64,000 nt of DNA, taken from JANQIV01 sp050117315. GTDB lineage: Bacteria; Bacteroidota; Ignavibacteria; Ignavibacteriales; Melioribacteraceae. The stretch is taken from assembly GCA_050117315.1 (NCBI GenBank), contig JASFMY010000003.1, positions 51,587 to 115,586 of the forward strand, given 5' to 3'. A program made the translations under genes and the position numbers. The notes beneath the pieces were generated by a model. That model made no database searches. It saw only the letters and a list, made by a program, of their open reading frames with translations, and was not told the DNA's origin. Below, one piece after another: positions 1 through 8,625 of this stretch; positions within the stretch are counted from its first letter, which is position 1, and each line of letters begins with the position of its first letter.

Positions 1-1722
1 GAAGTAACCAGTCGTGTAACTCCCGTCCAGAAAAGAGTAGACAAATACACTCAATTGTCTTCATCGTTTACTCAATTGAAGAGTTTGTTAACTTCGCTGA
101 ACGATATTGCATCCGACTTAAAGGTAACTACAAGCAGTTCTTTGTTTAATAAACGCTCTGCAGAGTCTTCTGGAGAAGATTTTATAACGGCAACTGCTCA
201 AAAAAATGCTTCAGTGAGCTCTTATGTAGTAAGAGTAAATCAGTTAGCCAGAAGCGATTTGGCAGTTTCAAATACAATGGTTACAGATACTGCTGTAACT
301 ACAATGGCGGGCACACATACTATTCAAATTAAAAGTGGAGAATTTACTTCAAATGTTGATGTTGCTTTAACCGGGTCCGAAACTAACGAATCGGTAATGG
401 AGGCAATTAGTGAAGCAATAAATTCAGATTATGCCGAAGTTGGATCATCTACAAAAACATCAACTGATACTTTTACGGGGAGTGGATCATTTACGATTGT
501 TATGGGAACTGATGACGATGGTTCCACACCTACAGAAACCACGATAGAGTATGACTATACAGGTATGACTTATGATGCAGTTATAGAGGACTTAGTTGAT
601 AAAATTAACGGAAACGTTGACGGGGTAGTAGCGGAAAAAGAGGTTAACGGTTCTGATGTTGGTTTAAAAATTACAGTTGAAGATAAAGACAAATATATAT
701 CAATTCAATCAAGCGGCGATACCGGTACGTTGCTTTCTGACCTGGGGATTGACGTTACGAAAGAAAAGGCTGCATCAGCTCTTGCAACCGCTTCTGTTTT
801 TGATCCAACCACGGGAAATTCCAAATTTTCAATTTCTGCCGATGAAACAGGTTATGATAAAAGGCTAATTATGTCGGATGTTTCAGGTTCTGCGTTGAGT
901 TTTCTTGGATTGGACAGCACAATTTTAACTGACAGAACCGTAACTAGCGGTGATAATGATGCCGGGTTTATATACTCTACAACTAGTGCTACCGATAACG
1001 AATTAAACAGCAAGTTGGAATTTAACGGTATAAATATTCAGCGTAATTCAAATACTATTGATGACCTAGTTGATAATGTTACTTTTGAGTTAAAATCTAT
1101 AATGGGTGCGGAAGATTCCGATGCAACTATAAAAGTTGATATTGATGCAGAGGAAATACGAAGCAACATAGAAGATTTTATTGCTAAATTTAACGAGGCT
1201 TATACTTACATCGTAGCCCAAAGTGCTACGGGTTCTACGGACAGCAGAGGAGTTTTTTCTGGTGATACTACCACGCAAACTATAAAGAGCATATTAACAA
1301 ATACTGTTATTGGAAAAGTTGCCGGCCTTTCAGAGGACAACTACAACTATCTTTCGCAAATAGGAATTTCATTTGACCCTGGGATCGGACTTACCGTAAG
1401 TGATAGTTCTGAGCTTGAAGATGCTATCTTGAATAACCCGGATCAGATAGCAGATTTATTTAACTCCGAAAACGGGATTGCTACAACTCTATATAGCAAG
1501 CTGGACGGATACATAGGCGTAAGCGGGTCTTTGGCAACTATGTCCGAAGCATACGATAATAACATAAACTACTTGAATGATAAGATAGATTCAATAAATG
1601 ATAGCATTGATATACAGGCTGAAATACTAAGACAGAAGTTTCTGAAAATGCAGGAGCAGTTGACAGCCCTTACTAATTCTCTAAATATGTTTTCTTCATC
1701 ATCTAGCGAAGGATTTTTTTAA
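1..1722 (+). CDS. fliD: Flagellar filament cap protein FliD (HAP2), 5' end cut by window edge
   Basis: FliD caps the growing filament and helps flagellin fold at its tip. The frame is open from base 1: the codons before the TTG at 55 read EVTSRVTPVQKRVDKYTQL and continue into the heptad-like FliD N-terminal helix, so the TTG is internal and the true start lies upstream. The centre is a Thr/Ser/Gly-rich beta domain. The C-terminus (about the last 60 residues) is again helical, with MQEQLTALTNSLNMF, as expected for the FliD_C coiled coil that packs in the filament. It is followed with no gap by a small chaperone-like gene and then flgM. Family call is firm; the 5' end is missing. Confidence 0.93.
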   Translation, partial: EVTSRVTPVQKRVDKYTQLSSSFTQLKSLLTSLNDIASDLKVTTSSSLFNKRSAESSGEDFITATAQKNASVSSYVVRVNQLARSDLAVSNTMVTDTAVTTMAGTHTIQIKSGEFTSNVDVALTGSETNESVMEAISEAINSDYAEVGSSTKTSTDTFTGSGSFTIVMGTDDDGSTPTETTIEYDYTGMTYDAVIEDLVDKINGNVDGVVAEKEVNGSDVGLKITVEDKDKYISIQSSGDTGTLLSDLGIDVTKEKAASALATASVFDPTTGNSKFSISADETGYDKRLIMSDVSGSALSFLGLDSTILTDRTVTSGDNDAGFIYSTTSATDNELNSKLEFNGINIQRNSNTIDDLVDNVTFELKSIMGAEDSDATIKVDIDAEEIRSNIEDFIAKFNEAYTYIVAQSATGSTDSRGVFSGDTTTQTIKSILTNTVIGKVAGLSEDNYNYLSQIGISFDPGIGLTVSDSSELEDAILNNPDQIADLFNSENGIATTLYSKLDGYIGVSGSLATMSEAYDNNINYLNDKIDSINDSIDIQAEILRQKFLKMQEQLTALTNSLNMFSSSSSEGFF

Positions 1723-2052
1723 TTGGATACTGAAATACAAAAATATATATTGGAAATTAAAGATGAGCTGAATCAGATTATCGATAATTTAGATAATATT
1801 GATGATGTTTTTAAGGAAAAAATTGATAAAATTGATTTGTTTTCTGACGATATAAAGAAAAAGAGAGAGTATCTATTAAATAATTACAAAAAAGAAGACC
1901 TTGAAATTTTTAACAATGAAATTGATATTCTAATTAAACAAATTGTAGAAAAGTTCGATAGTATCATAAAGAGTAAGCAGAAAACTCAAAAAGAAATAAA
2001 GGTGGAATTAAAGAAAACACTTAACCAGAAAAAATTAGTGAATTATAAATAG
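1723..2052 (+). CDS. Small helical protein in the FliT/FliS position (unknown)
   Basis: A 109-residue, highly charged (K/E/D/I) and probably all-helical coiled-coil protein with no membrane segment. The TTG start follows the fliD stop directly, with AGG in the end of fliD as a possible ribosome site. Genes at this place after fliD often encode the export chaperones FliS or FliT. The length fits, but I do not see the FliS N-terminal pattern, so FliT-like chaperone is only a positional inference. No other function can be read from the sequence. Confidence 0.6.
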   Translation: MDTEIQKYILEIKDELNQIIDNLDNIDDVFKEKIDKIDLFSDDIKKKREYLLNNYKKEDLEIFNNEIDILIKQIVEKFDSIIKSKQKTQKEIKVELKKTLNQKKLVNYK

Positions 2053-2331
2053 GTGAAAAAGGTGGAAATAAATAGTGTTAGGAATAATGGTCTAAATCAA
2101 GTTAATGATGCCTATAATACCCAGAATAAAGTGAATCAGGCAGAACAGGGTAAGAAGGCGCCCAGCGATAAAATTGAGATTTCTCAAGAAGCTAAGATGC
2201 TTCAAACAAATAAAGTCAGTACAAAAGACTTTGCAAAAATTCAGGAAAGAATAAACACAGATTTTTATAACTCTGAAGAAGTGATAAACAAAGTTGCAGA
2301 CTCAATTCTAAAGGAAATAGCTTCAAAATAA
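2053..2331 (+). CDS. flgM: Anti-sigma28 factor FlgM
   Basis: FlgM binds sigma28 (FliA) and keeps late flagellar genes off until it is exported through the finished hook-basal body. The 92-residue protein has the family layout: a disordered N-terminal half, the conserved DKIEISQEAKMLQ segment (about 36-48), then the sigma-binding helices with INTDFYNSEEVINKVADSIL. The start is GTG directly after the previous stop. Its partner fliA is about 32 kb away at 34094. A hairpin follows the stop codon. Confidence 0.9.
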   Translation: MKKVEINSVRNNGLNQVNDAYNTQNKVNQAEQGKKAPSDKIEISQEAKMLQTNKVSTKDFAKIQERINTDFYNSEEVINKVADSILKEIASK

Positions 2332-2354
2332 GCTGAAGCTATTTCTCTTTCCCC
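2315..2354 (+). terminator. Hairpin terminator after flgM
   Basis: A perfect 10-bp stem (AAATAGCTTC / GAAGCTATTT, 2315-2324 and 2335-2344) brackets the flgM stop codon in its loop, followed by a pyrimidine-rich CTCTTTCCCCCTTTT tract. The stem is AT-rich and the tail is not pure T, so strength is uncertain, but position and symmetry support transcription ending here. Confidence 0.6.
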
Positions 2355-2437
2355 CTTTTATCAAATATTTTTCAAGATTAGCCCTTAACCCTCATTGCAT
2401 GTTTTTTATAAATTAGGTAAAATTTGTATTCCGAAAT

Positions 2438-3157
2438 ATGAATATGATTTTAAAAGGGATTTTTTTGAAGGATGACATTCAAAATAATAAACTGTTGATA
2501 CTTGGAAAACTTACCGCAAGTTTGGCGCACGAAATTAGAAACCCCCTTTCTGCCATAAAATTAAACCTTGATTACCTGCAGATGTCCGAGATTAATAATG
2601 ATGAAAATGTTGAATGTATTGAATCCAGTTTGGAAGCTGTCAACAGGATACAACAGTTAATTGAAAACACTTTGGATTTTTCCAGAACGCCCAATTCCGA
2701 TCTGGAAGATTGTTCGTTGAATGAAATTGCTCTGCAAGCCGTAGGTATTCTTAAATCCGTTTCAAGAAAACAGAATGTAAGAATTATTACTGAACTAGAC
2801 GAAAACATTAGCAGCCTTATATTAAATAGAAATAAAATCCTGCAGGTATTTCTGAATTTCTTAAATAATTCAATGGATGCCCTAGGTACCGAAGGGCTAA
2901 TAAAAGTAGTGACTTCGGAAACTAAAGACCATATATACTTTTATGTAGAGGATAACGGAATAGGCATAAGCAAAGAAGATCAAAAGAAAATTTTCAATGA
3001 TTTTTTTACCAAGAAAGAAAAAGGCACCGGGTTAGGATTAAGTGTCTGTAAACAATTGCTTGATGAACACGGTGCAGAAATAAAATTAGAAAGCGAACTT
3101 GGAAAAGGTACCAGGTTTACCGTATTATTTCCTGACAATTTGAGAGTTGTAAAATGA
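2438..3157 (+). CDS. Soluble sensor histidine kinase (FlrB/FlgS-like)
   Basis: A 239-residue kinase with almost no sensor region: the H-box SLAHEIRNPLSAIK begins near residue 28 (phospho-acceptor H31), followed by the N-box NFLNNSMDAL, G1 box VEDNGIGI and G2 box GTGLGLSVCKQL. There is no membrane segment, so it must sense a cytoplasmic signal or partner. It overlaps the next gene, an NtrC-type activator, by 4 nt (ATGA), the standard cognate pairing. Together they match FlrB/FlrC, FleS/FleR or FlgS/FlgR pairs that control mid-class flagellar genes. An in-frame TTG at 2465, six bases after AAAGGG, is a credible alternative start that would trim nine residues. Confidence 0.88.
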   Translation: MNMILKGIFLKDDIQNNKLLILGKLTASLAHEIRNPLSAIKLNLDYLQMSEINNDENVECIESSLEAVNRIQQLIENTLDFSRTPNSDLEDCSLNEIALQAVGILKSVSRKQNVRIITELDENISSLILNRNKILQVFLNFLNNSMDALGTEGLIKVVTSETKDHIYFYVEDNGIGISKEDQKKIFNDFFTKKEKGTGLGLSVCKQLLDEHGAEIKLESELGKGTRFTVLFPDNLRVVK

Positions 3158-4542
3158 CACCTACTATATTAATTATTGACGATGACAATCTGGTATGCAT
3201 GTCGTTAAAAAAAGTTTTAATTAAACTCGGCTATGATGTACATGTCTGCATGGAGGGAGGCAAAGTGTTTGATGCAATTGAACTTCATCAGCCGGATATA
3301 ATTTTACTTGATATTTATCTTACCACGCATAACGGGCTTGATATATTAAAAGACCTTCAGAATTCTTATTTCCACATCCCGGTAATAATGATTACTGCTT
3401 ATTCGGATGTAAAAATAGCCGTAAGTGCAATGAAAATGGGAGCCTTTGATTTCCTCTTAAAACCGCTTGATCTTGAACAACTTCAAATGGTTTTGAACAA
3501 ATGTGTTAACCATTTAAAATTATCCAACGAAGTAAAAAGACTAAATGCGGTTTTAAACGAAGATGAACTTCAAAGAGATTTTTTCGGGCAAAGCAAACCT
3601 ATTATCAGATGCGTAAACACGATAGAGAGGCTTGCTGCAAGCGGTGATACTACGGTACTTCTTGAAGGAGAAAGCGGTACGGGTAAAGAAGTTTTTGCAA
3701 AATATATTCATCAGCAAAGCCCTAGAAAAGAAAATGTGTTCATACCCATAAATTGCGGAACTATCCCTAAGGAACTGGCGGAGAGCGAATTGTTCGGGCA
3801 TGAAAAAGGGGCGTTTACCGGGGCTTCCCACAAAACAAAACTCGGTAAATTTGAACTTGCGGCCGGAGGTACAATTTTGCTGGATGAGATTGGTGAATTA
3901 ACGCTTGACCTGCAGGTAAAACTTTTAAGGGTTTTACAGGAAAAGAAATTTTACAGGGTCGGCGGAGAAAAAGAAATTTCGGTTGACGTTAGGGTAATTG
4001 CCGCAACAAACAAAGACCTTGAAGAAGAAGTTAAGAACGAAAAATTTAGGGAAGACCTTTATTATAGGTTAAATGTTGCTAAAGTTACTATCCCTCCTTT
4101 GAGAGAAAGAAAAGGAGATGTTGCAATTTTAGCGTATAAATTTATGAGGGAATATGCTGATAAATTTGATATGCAGATAAAAGGTATAAGCGAAGAGGCA
4201 ATAAATTTATTGAACCGACAATATTGGAAAGGTAATGTGAGAGAGTTAAGGAATGCAATGGAGAGAGCGGTATTAATGCTTGACGGCAATGAACTGAAGG
4301 AACAGCATTTCAACTTTTTGAAAGACTCAAGGTCTACAAAAATGCCTGACGATAAATTTATACTAAAAGTACCTCCGGAAGGAGTTCTGATTGACACTGT
4401 ATTAAAAGAACTTATTTTAAAGACTCTTGAAATAACAAAAGGCAACCAGGTTAGGGCGGCAAAAGTGCTTGGGCTTTCAAGATCAAAATTAAGATACAGG
4501 ATGGAACAGCTCGGTATTGAAGTAACTAAGAAAATAGCTTAA
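3154..4542 (+). CDS. Sigma54-dependent NtrC-family response regulator (FlrC/FlgR-like)
   Basis: A three-domain activator of 462 residues. The receiver domain (1-120) has acidic pocket DDD at 9-11, phospho-acceptor D53 and the KP pair near 103. The AAA+ domain has Walker A GESGTGKE (172-179), the sigma54-contacting GAFTGA loop (219-224) and Walker B GGTILLDEIGEL. A Fis-type helix-turn-helix ends the protein (GNQVRAAKVLGLSRSKLRYR). All catalytic motifs are intact. It should be phosphorylated by the kinase encoded just upstream and open sigma54 promoters. The -24/-12-like sites at 4645, 11935 and 24550 are candidate targets; that link is inference. Confidence 0.92.
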   Translation: MTPTILIIDDDNLVCMSLKKVLIKLGYDVHVCMEGGKVFDAIELHQPDIILLDIYLTTHNGLDILKDLQNSYFHIPVIMITAYSDVKIAVSAMKMGAFDFLLKPLDLEQLQMVLNKCVNHLKLSNEVKRLNAVLNEDELQRDFFGQSKPIIRCVNTIERLAASGDTTVLLEGESGTGKEVFAKYIHQQSPRKENVFIPINCGTIPKELAESELFGHEKGAFTGASHKTKLGKFELAAGGTILLDEIGELTLDLQVKLLRVLQEKKFYRVGGEKEISVDVRVIAATNKDLEEEVKNEKFREDLYYRLNVAKVTIPPLRERKGDVAILAYKFMREYADKFDMQIKGISEEAINLLNRQYWKGNVRELRNAMERAVLMLDGNELKEQHFNFLKDSRSTKMPDDKFILKVPPEGVLIDTVLKELILKTLEITKGNQVRAAKVLGLSRSKLRYRMEQLGIEVTKKIA

Positions 4543-4644
4543 CCATAAATTTCATGCATCTTATCAATTAATATTCAATTGGCTAAATATAGCCAGATGA
4601 TTTCCATGATTTATTCCATACCACGCAAAAACAGACAATTTTCC

Positions 4645-4661
4645 CGGCATTTATTTTGTAA
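4645..4661 (+). promoter_or_regulatory. Possible -24/-12 (sigma54-like) promoter for the chemotaxis unit
   Basis: CGGCATTTATTTTGTAA has GG and a downstream G separated by exactly ten bases, as in sigma54 promoters, but GT replaces the usual GC at -12. It lies about 100 bp before the HEAT-repeat gene, in a 218-bp gap. It resembles the elements at 11935 and 24550. It is the weakest of the three. Confidence 0.3.
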
Positions 4662-4760
4662 TAATTAGCCTGTAAGTATTAAAATATTTTGAAAAAATAC
4701 GATAGTAGTACTGAAATAATATTTTGTGGGTTATAGAATTTTACATAACATAGGTGACTG

Positions 4761-6155
4761 ATGGAAAATTCATTTGATAAAAATGAACTATTAACAAAAT
4801 TGAATTCACATGATCCGGCAATCAGAAGAGAAGCAGTAGAAAGCTTTTTCTCAGCAGAAATGGATGAAAATACTGCGGAATTATTGTCACAAAAATTAAC
4901 GGACGAAGACAAAGGTGTTAGAGATTCCGTTTCTTCCGTTCTTATCCAAAGCAAATACGATAAAGTACCTTTCTACGTAGTACCCTTTGTATCGTCAAAA
5001 GAAATTTCGGTTAGAAATTTGGCCGGTGAAGTTTTATTAAAAAGAGGCATTAATTCAATAGATGCTATTATTGATTATATTCCCAAGGGTGATGATGATG
5101 ATAAAAAGTTTGTAATTGATGTTCTGGGATTAATTGGAGACATCAAGTCCGAAGATGAAATAATCAAAGTTCTTATGTCAAACCAAAATGATAACGTAAT
5201 ACTTGCATGTATTGAAGGGCTGGGCAATATTAAAAGTGAAAAGAGTGTTGAATATATTATTCCTTTCTATGATAAAAACGAATTGTTCAGACCTACCATT
5301 ATAGAAGCCCTCGGTAAAATAGGCTCTGCCGATGCCGTTAAATTTATTCTAGAAAAATACAAAGACGAAGATGAAGTAACGCAGTACTCAATGATCGAAA
5401 GCCTTGGTAAGATAGGCAACATAGAAGCATTTTTCTTCTTGATTTCTGAATTAAAAAATATGTCTTATGCATTAACATGGGCGGCAATTAAATCATTAAA
5501 AGAATTAAAAGAGGCTCACAACCTGGATGTTCCATTTGACGAACACATGAGAAATTCTATAATGATAACTCTTGTTGACGGAGATATAGAATATAAAAGA
5601 GCTGCTGCATCTTTAATTTCAGTCTTTGAAGACAAAAAAATAGTTGAAGCTTGTTTAAAAATTTACGGCGAAGATTCTGAAATTGATGAATACATAAAAG
5701 CCAAGTTTTTTGAAAACCCGGTTTTTCTTTACCCTAGATTAACCGAATACATGAAACAAAAACCTCAGAATTTAAAATCACTCTTTGATTTATTGAAAGA
5801 CATTATTGAGTTTAATTCCGATTCACTTGCTTCTTTATCGGAAATTGATATGAGAAACCTTTGCGATATGTTTGCCGACAATATCGAAAATCCTGATGAA
5901 GAAATAAGAAGAAGTGCAATCGAATTTTTATTCTTTTGCTCATTGGATATGGCAGAAATGTTTATAGATACTATGCTCCAGGATGATAATTTCTGGAATA
6001 GACTAAGAGTACTTGAAATTTTGGAAGGATTGGGAAGTGAAAAACTAAATGAAGCGGCAAAAATACTTTCCGAAGATCCTGAAGAAATGGTTAAAGAAAA
6101 AGCTTTAGAAATAATACAAAGAAACGGCATTAGCCATACAGAATCGAAGGTTTAA
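4761..6155 (+). CDS. HEAT-repeat scaffold protein at head of chemotaxis genes
   Basis: A 464-residue soluble protein made of about ten alpha-helical HEAT-like repeats, visible as recurring blocks such as HDPAIRREAVESFF, NDNVILACIEGLGNI, RPTIIEALGKIGSADAV and TQYSMIESLGKIG. HEAT solenoids serve as protein-binding surfaces; no catalytic motif is present. An AGG about six bases before the ATG gives a reasonable ribosome site. It is followed after three bases by cheR and heads the run cheR-cheY-cheY-cheZ-cheA-cheB, so a role as adaptor or scaffold for chemotaxis proteins is plausible but inferred from context only. Confidence 0.8.
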   Translation: MENSFDKNELLTKLNSHDPAIRREAVESFFSAEMDENTAELLSQKLTDEDKGVRDSVSSVLIQSKYDKVPFYVVPFVSSKEISVRNLAGEVLLKRGINSIDAIIDYIPKGDDDDKKFVIDVLGLIGDIKSEDEIIKVLMSNQNDNVILACIEGLGNIKSEKSVEYIIPFYDKNELFRPTIIEALGKIGSADAVKFILEKYKDEDEVTQYSMIESLGKIGNIEAFFFLISELKNMSYALTWAAIKSLKELKEAHNLDVPFDEHMRNSIMITLVDGDIEYKRAAASLISVFEDKKIVEACLKIYGEDSEIDEYIKAKFFENPVFLYPRLTEYMKQKPQNLKSLFDLLKDIIEFNSDSLASLSEIDMRNLCDMFADNIENPDEEIRRSAIEFLFFCSLDMAEMFIDTMLQDDNFWNRLRVLEILEGLGSEKLNEAAKILSEDPEEMVKEKALEIIQRNGISHTESKV

Positions 6156-6158
6156 AAT

Positions 6159-7067
6159 ATGCAACAGTTTTCGACGGCCACTACCTTAAATAAAAAACCG
6201 TTATTCAACTTTAATATTGGATCAAGCTCCGGAGTTAAACTTGACGATAAAACTTTTGAAGAGTGGCGAAAGTATATTTATGAGCTCTGCGGAATATATT
6301 TTCAGGATAACAAAAAATATCTTCTTGAAAGCAGGCTCCAAAAAAGGATTACTTTTTTAAAATTGGATTCATTTGAAAAATATCTTCACTATGTGAAATT
6401 CAATCCACGGAGAAATGAAGAACTTAAATACCTCTATGAAGTAATCACTATAAACGAAACATTTTTCTTTAGAAACCAGCCCCAGTTAGATGCGCTTGTT
6501 TCATCGGTAATTCCCGATATTATGAATTCCCCCAGTAAATTAAATAAAAATAAAATTAGGATTTGGAGCGCTGCATCTTCCTCTGGGGAAGAAGCATATT
6601 CAATTGCAATGACTTTGAAGGAATTAGTTAAGCCCAAATATCCGAATTTAACTTTTGAAATAGTTGGCACCGATATTAGTAAAGCAGTTATAAGCACTGC
6701 TCAGAAAGGGATTTACAGGGAATATTCAATACGCAACTCACCGGCATTTTATTTAAAAAAATATTTTAAGAAAGATGGATCGAACTACCATTTGAGCGAT
6801 GAAATAAAAAGAATGGTAACGTTCAAATTCCTTAATTTATACGACCAGCCGGGAATGAGAGCAATGAGCGGGTTCGATGTTATATACTGTGCCAATGTAT
6901 TAATCTACTTTGATATGACTTCAAAAATCCAGGTAATTTCAAATTTATATAATTCGTTGAACAGGTGCGGATATTTATTTATTGGGTATTCCGAAACACT
7001 TCACGGTATTTCAAAAGCATTTAAATTGATAAGTTTTCCGAAAACAATAGGATATAAAAAAGAGTAG
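6159..7067 (+). CDS. cheR: Chemoreceptor glutamate methyltransferase CheR
   Basis: CheR uses S-adenosylmethionine to methylate glutamates on chemoreceptors, setting adaptation together with CheB. The 302-residue protein has the helical N-terminal CheR domain (about 28-110, with ITINETFFFRNQPQLDAL) and the SAM-binding Rossmann domain with WSAASSSGEEAYSIAMTL, GTDIS and the late motif FDVIYCANVLIYFD. Motif I reads SSSGEE where many CheR proteins have CSTGEE. The first 25 residues are a variable extension. No receptor gene lies in this window, so its substrates are encoded elsewhere. Confidence 0.93.
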   Translation: MQQFSTATTLNKKPLFNFNIGSSSGVKLDDKTFEEWRKYIYELCGIYFQDNKKYLLESRLQKRITFLKLDSFEKYLHYVKFNPRRNEELKYLYEVITINETFFFRNQPQLDALVSSVIPDIMNSPSKLNKNKIRIWSAASSSGEEAYSIAMTLKELVKPKYPNLTFEIVGTDISKAVISTAQKGIYREYSIRNSPAFYLKKYFKKDGSNYHLSDEIKRMVTFKFLNLYDQPGMRAMSGFDVIYCANVLIYFDMTSKIQVISNLYNSLNRCGYLFIGYSETLHGISKAFKLISFPKTIGYKKE

Positions 7068-7075
7068 GATTTAAG

Positions 7076-7441
7076 ATGAAAAAAATAATACTTGTTGCTG
7101 ATGATTCCCCTACGATCAGAAAATTTGTATCGTTCGCATTAACTATGCGGGGATTTGAAGTAGTAGCTGCCTCTGATGGTATGGAAGCAATAGAGTATCT
7201 TCCTTCTAAAAGGTTTGATCTAATTATTACGGATCTTAATATGCCCAACTTAGACGGATTCGAATTGATAAAATCAGTTAGGGAAAATGAAGAATATTCT
7301 GAAATTCCGATTATAATTTTGTCTTCATTAGCAGGAAGCGATGATATTGAAAAAGGGATGAGTTGTGGTGCTAATTCTTATCTGGTAAAACCTTTTGATC
7401 CTAAGAGAATTCAATACGAAGTAGCAAAATATTTAAATTAA
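7076..7441 (+). CDS. CheY-like single-domain response regulator (first copy)
   Basis: A 121-residue receiver domain with acidic pair D9-D10, phospho-acceptor D53 (ITDLNMPNLDG), conserved Ser in the LSS switch motif and K-P-F near the end (LVKPFD). There is no output domain, so it acts by protein binding. It sits between cheR and a second, more CheY-like receiver. Two adjacent CheY proteins often divide work between motor binding and acting as a phosphate sink; which does which cannot be read here. Confidence 0.9.
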   Translation: MKKIILVADDSPTIRKFVSFALTMRGFEVVAASDGMEAIEYLPSKRFDLIITDLNMPNLDGFELIKSVRENEEYSEIPIIILSSLAGSDDIEKGMSCGANSYLVKPFDPKRIQYEVAKYLN

Positions 7442-7458
7442 TTAATAGGGGAAGTTAA

Positions 7459-7839
7459 ATGGACCTCAAATTTTTAGTAGTAGATGATTCCGTAACTATG
7501 CGACGCATTGTGATCAACTCGTTAAAAAACCTGGGTTATACAAGTTATGTTGAGGCAACAGACGGTAAAGATGCCTTAGCCAAATTAGCTGCGGATAGTT
7601 CTATAAATTTTGTAATTACAGATTGGAACATGCCCAACATGACCGGACTTGAATTAAGCCAGGCTATAAGGGGAGATGCCAATCTATCAAAATTGCCGAT
7701 ACTAATGGTAACTACGAGGGGAGTGAAAGATGATATTGTTCAAGCTCTAAACGTGAAAGTGAACAACTATGTTGTTAAACCGTTTACTCCACAAGTACTG
7801 AAGGAAAAGCTTGATGCAATTTTAGCGAATTTACAATAG
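7459..7839 (+). CDS. cheY: Chemotaxis response regulator CheY
   Basis: A 126-residue receiver that best matches classical CheY: VVDDSVTMRRIV at the N-terminus, phospho-acceptor D55 in ITDWNMPNMTGLEL, the Thr switch (MVTTRG) and VVKPFTP. CheY phosphorylated by CheA binds FliM to change motor rotation. It lies directly before cheZ and cheA with ten-base spacings and an AGGGGAAG ribosome site. The FliM N-terminal CheY-binding peptide encoded at 25137 and the CheZ tail are its probable partners. Confidence 0.93.
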   Translation: MDLKFLVVDDSVTMRRIVINSLKNLGYTSYVEATDGKDALAKLAADSSINFVITDWNMPNMTGLELSQAIRGDANLSKLPILMVTTRGVKDDIVQALNVKVNNYVVKPFTPQVLKEKLDAILANLQ

Positions 7840-7848
7840 GGGAATGAA

Positions 7849-8613
7849 ATGGGAAATTCTATAAGTAATATGAATCAGGTATTTGAAAAGCTCAAAGATC
7901 TTAAAGTCATTTTTAAGCTCGGTGAAAAAGTTATTCCGATTATTCAGAATTTAATCCAGTTTATGGGTGAAATTGTACCGCTTTTAGAGACAATAAATCA
8001 GTCTATTGCCGACAGTACAAAAAAAATTCCGCAGGCTACAAACCAGATTAATGATGTAACTAATGCTACAGAGTTGGCAACAACGGAGATACTTGATTTG
8101 GTTGATGAAACATCAAACCAGCTTATGGATGTTGAGAAAATTATAAATCAAATTAAAGAAAGAGATCAGCAAGCAAAACAAAGATTTGAGGAAATTGTTG
8201 AGAGACTTAACGGTGATGAGGAATTAACGAAGCTGATTAATGAATATAAAGAATTGAAAGAAAATAAAACCGGTATGGAAAGCATACAGAATATAATGCA
8301 GAAGATTAATGATAACTCTTATAAAATAACATTATCGTTACAGGTACAGGATATAACTACCCAGCAATTATCTGCCGTTAATCATCTGATTGAATCTGTA
8401 AATGAAAAATTAACAAAAATGGTTGACGAAATTGATGAATCCGATATTAAAGAAGATTTTGCGAATATAAGTGCATCAATGCCCAGCGGTGCATCCTTTG
8501 ATGCAAATGCAAAATATGATCCGGGGCATGACAGGCAGGATAAAGTTGATGAAATTGTTTTGCAGAACCAGGAAAAAGCAACACAAGAAGACATTGATAA
8601 ACTATTTTCATAG
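7849..8613 (+). CDS. cheZ: CheY-P phosphatase CheZ
   Basis: CheZ speeds loss of phosphate from CheY. The 254-residue protein is a long helical hairpin, with the catalytic signature LQVQDITTQQL containing D168 and Q172 at the spacing of the E. coli D143/Q147 pair. The last residues TQEDIDKLFS form an acidic CheY-docking tail joined by a flexible linker. That tail closely resembles the CheY-binding N-terminus of FliM in this cluster (LSQQEIDQLL). CheZ is best known from Proteobacteria, so its presence here is notable. It sits between cheY and cheA. Confidence 0.9.
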   Translation: MGNSISNMNQVFEKLKDLKVIFKLGEKVIPIIQNLIQFMGEIVPLLETINQSIADSTKKIPQATNQINDVTNATELATTEILDLVDETSNQLMDVEKIINQIKERDQQAKQRFEEIVERLNGDEELTKLINEYKELKENKTGMESIQNIMQKINDNSYKITLSLQVQDITTQQLSAVNHLIESVNEKLTKMVDEIDESDIKEDFANISASMPSGASFDANAKYDPGHDRQDKVDEIVLQNQEKATQEDIDKLFS

Positions 8614-8625
8614 AATAATATAAAG

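Noticed and set aside
55..1722. TTG at 55 as start of fliD
   Set aside because: The frame continues upstream to base 1 with typical FliD N-terminal sequence, so the gene is cut by the window edge.
4594..4612. Terminator after the NtrC-type regulator (TGGCT/AGCCA near 4579-4595)
   Set aside because: Only five pairs and no T-run follows; not convincing.
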